From the NCBI GenBank assembly GCA_017885485.1, contig JAFNFZ010000184.1, positions 1 through 5,546 on the forward strand: a stretch of DNA of 5,546 nt, in the 5' to 3' direction. Within the stretch, counting starts at the first letter, position 1; each line of letters starts with the position of its first letter. The notes under the pieces are model-generated. The model searched no databases. It was not told where the DNA came from and saw only the letters and a program-made list of their open reading frames with translations. Below are positions 5,444 to 5,546 of the stretch, in pieces. The DNA is from Chloroflexota bacterium (GTDB lineage: Bacteria; Chloroflexota; Dehalococcoidia; UBA2247; RBG-13-53-26). Both the position numbers and the translations under genes were made by a program.

Positions 5444-5546
5444 ACGCCGTCAATTGTACTGACCAGCAGTCGTCGGTGATGAGGCTCGGCTCTCTGGCCA
5501 GCTGCTGCCTAGCCAAGCAGTGGGGGCTTGAAGCTGTGTTCCAGGT
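5443..5546 (+). pseudogene. metF: metF internal segment in opposite orientation (fold-back copy)
   Basis: In the plus-strand frame beginning GAC at 5443, the peptide reads DAVNCTDQQSSVMRLGSL and continues through ASCCLAKQWGLEAVFQ to the window end. This is the MetF block 'DAVNxTDxQ...VMR..SLA' that should precede the RDRNR segment. The spacing from TD to GLE (22 residues counted from the T) is the usual one for the family. The last 48 bases are an exact reverse complement of 5396-5443, the start of the leftward metF. The segment therefore supplies the residues that the leftward copy lacks, but on the wrong strand. I regard it as the product of an inverted join (assembly or amplification chimera, or real inverted duplication) and not as a second gene. 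Confidence 0.8.
5499..5546 (-). repeat. Perfect 48-bp inverted repeat, right arm (reaches window end)
   Basis: This arm runs from CAGCTGCTGCC to the last base and is the exact reverse complement of 5396-5443. On the plus strand it continues the MetF reading frame of the loop (SCCLAKQWGLEAVFQ), showing that loop plus right arm is contiguous native gene sequence and that the break is at the left-arm/loop junction near 5443. Confidence 0.95.

Noticed and set aside
5444..5498. Fold-back loop as a regulatory hairpin or terminator
   Set aside because: The loop encodes MetF residues with correct spacing on the plus strand, so it is displaced coding sequence.

Overview
The window looks like accessory-to-housekeeping chromosome from an uncultured, GC-moderate bacterium. 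A Chloroflexota (Dehalococcoidia-like) origin is my best guess, from the style of the PflX-like radical SAM protein, the acylphosphatase, the Lys-rich small protein and the acetogen-type MetF. That is inference only: there is no rRNA or other marker. Both ends of the window cut genes, and the right end carries a fold-back, so this may be a complete metagenomic contig.

Layout from left to right. Positions 1-296 (minus) hold a small toxin-antitoxin-like pair: a DUF4258-like ORF with no canonical start and an apparently shortened middle, overlapping a cut DUF2283-type ORF that starts at TTG. A TGnTATAAT box lies upstream. Positions 297-516 hold no gene, only a short 'VIPAQAGIQ'-type dispersed repeat and an 8-10 bp hairpin. 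Positions 517-1897 (plus) form a three-gene operon joined by two ATGA overlaps: a 48-aa Lys-rich protein, a PflX-like radical SAM protein and an acylphosphatase. Positions 1898-2010 are a convergent gap with a degenerate heptad repeat.

On the minus strand, read right to left: a methylenetetrahydrofolate reductase (MetF) missing its N-terminus, a 154-bp spacer of period-7 repeats arranged as an inverted pair, a UbiA/MenA-type prenyltransferase, the C-terminal quarter of a GHMP sugar kinase (HddA-like) lying directly after the ubiA stop, and a PMT-type membrane glycosyltransferase.

Functionally, the minus strand combines one-carbon metabolism (MetF), lipoquinone or other prenyl-acceptor synthesis (UbiA) and cell-envelope glycosylation (kinase remnant and PMT). 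The plus operon pairs a radical SAM enzyme of unknown substrate with acylphosphatase.

The most notable structure is at 5396-5546. A perfect 48-bp inverted repeat flanks a 55-bp loop, and the plus strand of loop plus right arm encodes the missing upstream part of the same metF. The gene therefore meets itself head-on. This is most simply an inverted chimera at a contig end, although a real inverted duplication is not excluded. I found no convincing new defence or mobile system.
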